Of a stretch of DNA of 5,316 nt, positions 5,182-5,316 are shown piece by piece. The notes under the pieces are model-generated. The model saw nothing but the letters and a program-made list of their open reading frames with translations. It did not search any database and was not told the origin of the DNA. Position 1 is the first letter of the stretch; every line of letters begins with the position of its first letter. The stretch is from positions 1 through 5,316 of the forward strand of contig CAZMCT010000179.1 in NCBI GenBank assembly GCA_964564785.1, written 5' to 3'. The position numbers and the translations under genes were made by a program. Source of the stretch: CAZMCT01 sp964564785. Lineage in GTDB: Bacteria > Planctomycetota > Phycisphaerae > UBA1845 > Fen-1342.

Positions 5182-5271
5182 CGCTCGACGCGACAGCCGG
5201 CACCTCGTTGTCGCCGGCCGCAGGGGCCCTCGGCATCCGTTCCTTAGAGCGCCTAACAGAACCGGCTGGGG

Positions 5272-5313
5272 GACCGACCTCCGGTCGGTCAGTTGACAGG
5301 CCGGAGGCCTGTC
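5272..5313. repeat. Adjacent pair of REP-like hairpins with complementary loops
   Basis: Hairpin 1 pairs GACCGACC (5272-5279) with GGTCGGTC (5283-5290) around TCC. Hairpin 2 pairs GACAGGCC (5295-5302) with GGCCTGTC (5306-5313) around GGA. Both have 8-bp perfect stems and 3-base loops and are 4 bases apart. The apical heptamers CCTCCGG (5278-5284) and CCGGAGG (5301-5307) are exact reverse complements, so the pair is arranged head-to-head like a REP or BIME element. It could also act as a transcription end signal, though only a C-run is seen after it before the window ends. Confidence 0.85.
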
Positions 5314-5316
5314 CCC

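Larger units (their letters stand above)
5015..5316. other. Non-coding, repeat-rich stretch after the last gene
   Basis: 302 bases with no convincing gene on either strand: open frames here lack good ribosome binding sites and run through repeats. It contains two degenerate CATTCCG copies (5026-5071), a hairpin at 5163-5181 and a pair of hairpins at 5272-5313, listed separately. Such repeats are more typical of intergenic chromosomal DNA than of a packed phage genome, so the phage-derived segment may end near 5014. No tRNA, clear attachment site, or Mu-type TG/CA terminus was recognised. Confidence 0.65.

Noticed and set aside
4720..5247. Long open frame overlapping the lipoprotein and holin-like genes and the right-edge repeats
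   Set aside because: It overlaps two better-supported genes, has no good ribosome binding site, and its translation (RHSEKRSDEES and similar) comes from the CATTCCG repeat rather than from a protein family.
5244..5260. TTAG-AGCGC-CTAA and GCCTAAC considered as an integron attC or attachment core
   Set aside because: Only one GCCTAAC box is seen, with no partner box, no integrase and no cassette structure; the stem is only 4 bp.
5087..5296. 69-residue open frame in the right-edge stretch
   Set aside because: No ribosome binding site, Pro/Arg/Ser-rich composition, and it ends by translating hairpin 1 (GTDLRSVS); more likely repeat DNA.

Overview
The window is very GC-rich (roughly 70% by eye). 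All credible genes lie on the + strand, closely packed, and nearly every start has a strong Shine-Dalgarno sequence about 5-7 bases upstream. The content is a tailed-phage or prophage morphogenesis cassette of the Mu-like type. The host cannot be read from a marker gene. The base composition, the GGGAACA tandem repeat, the CATTCCG-type repeat and the paired palindromes at the right edge resemble the intergenic repeat families of large-genome, high-GC bacteria such as planctomycetes. That assignment is an inference from memory, not a result.

Head module (about 1-3579): a Mu gpI-like capsid maturation protease, open at the left edge of the window; a capsid decoration protein of DUF2190 type with a C-terminal beta-rich extension; a 63-bp array of nine 7-bp repeats; the gpT-like major capsid protein; a gp36-like (DUF1320) head-completion protein; and a small beta-rich protein of unknown role. 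The order protease - decoration - major capsid - gp36 is the expected order for Mu-like heads. The protease would clear scaffold and trim the shell built from the gpT-like subunit, the decoration protein would bind that shell, and the gp36-like protein would prepare the head for tail attachment.

Membrane module (about 3580-5014): after a 112-bp gap with two back-to-back hairpins come four small genes. They encode a one-pass membrane protein with a coiled coil, a 101-aa protein of unknown function, a 170-aa lipoprotein, and a 68-aa two-helix holin-like protein. The last three are tightly linked (ATGA and GTGA start/stop overlaps), so they are probably translated together. Membrane topology, lipobox and size suggest a lysis or envelope-interaction cassette, but no endolysin is present in the window.

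Right edge (5015-5316): no convincing gene. It holds a degenerate direct repeat of a CATTCCG motif and three perfect hairpins, each with an 8-bp stem and a 3-base loop; the last two are adjacent and have complementary loops. This looks like chromosomal repeat DNA and may mark the end of the phage-derived segment. No tail genes, portal, terminase, integrase, transposase, tRNA, rRNA or CRISPR array are visible.
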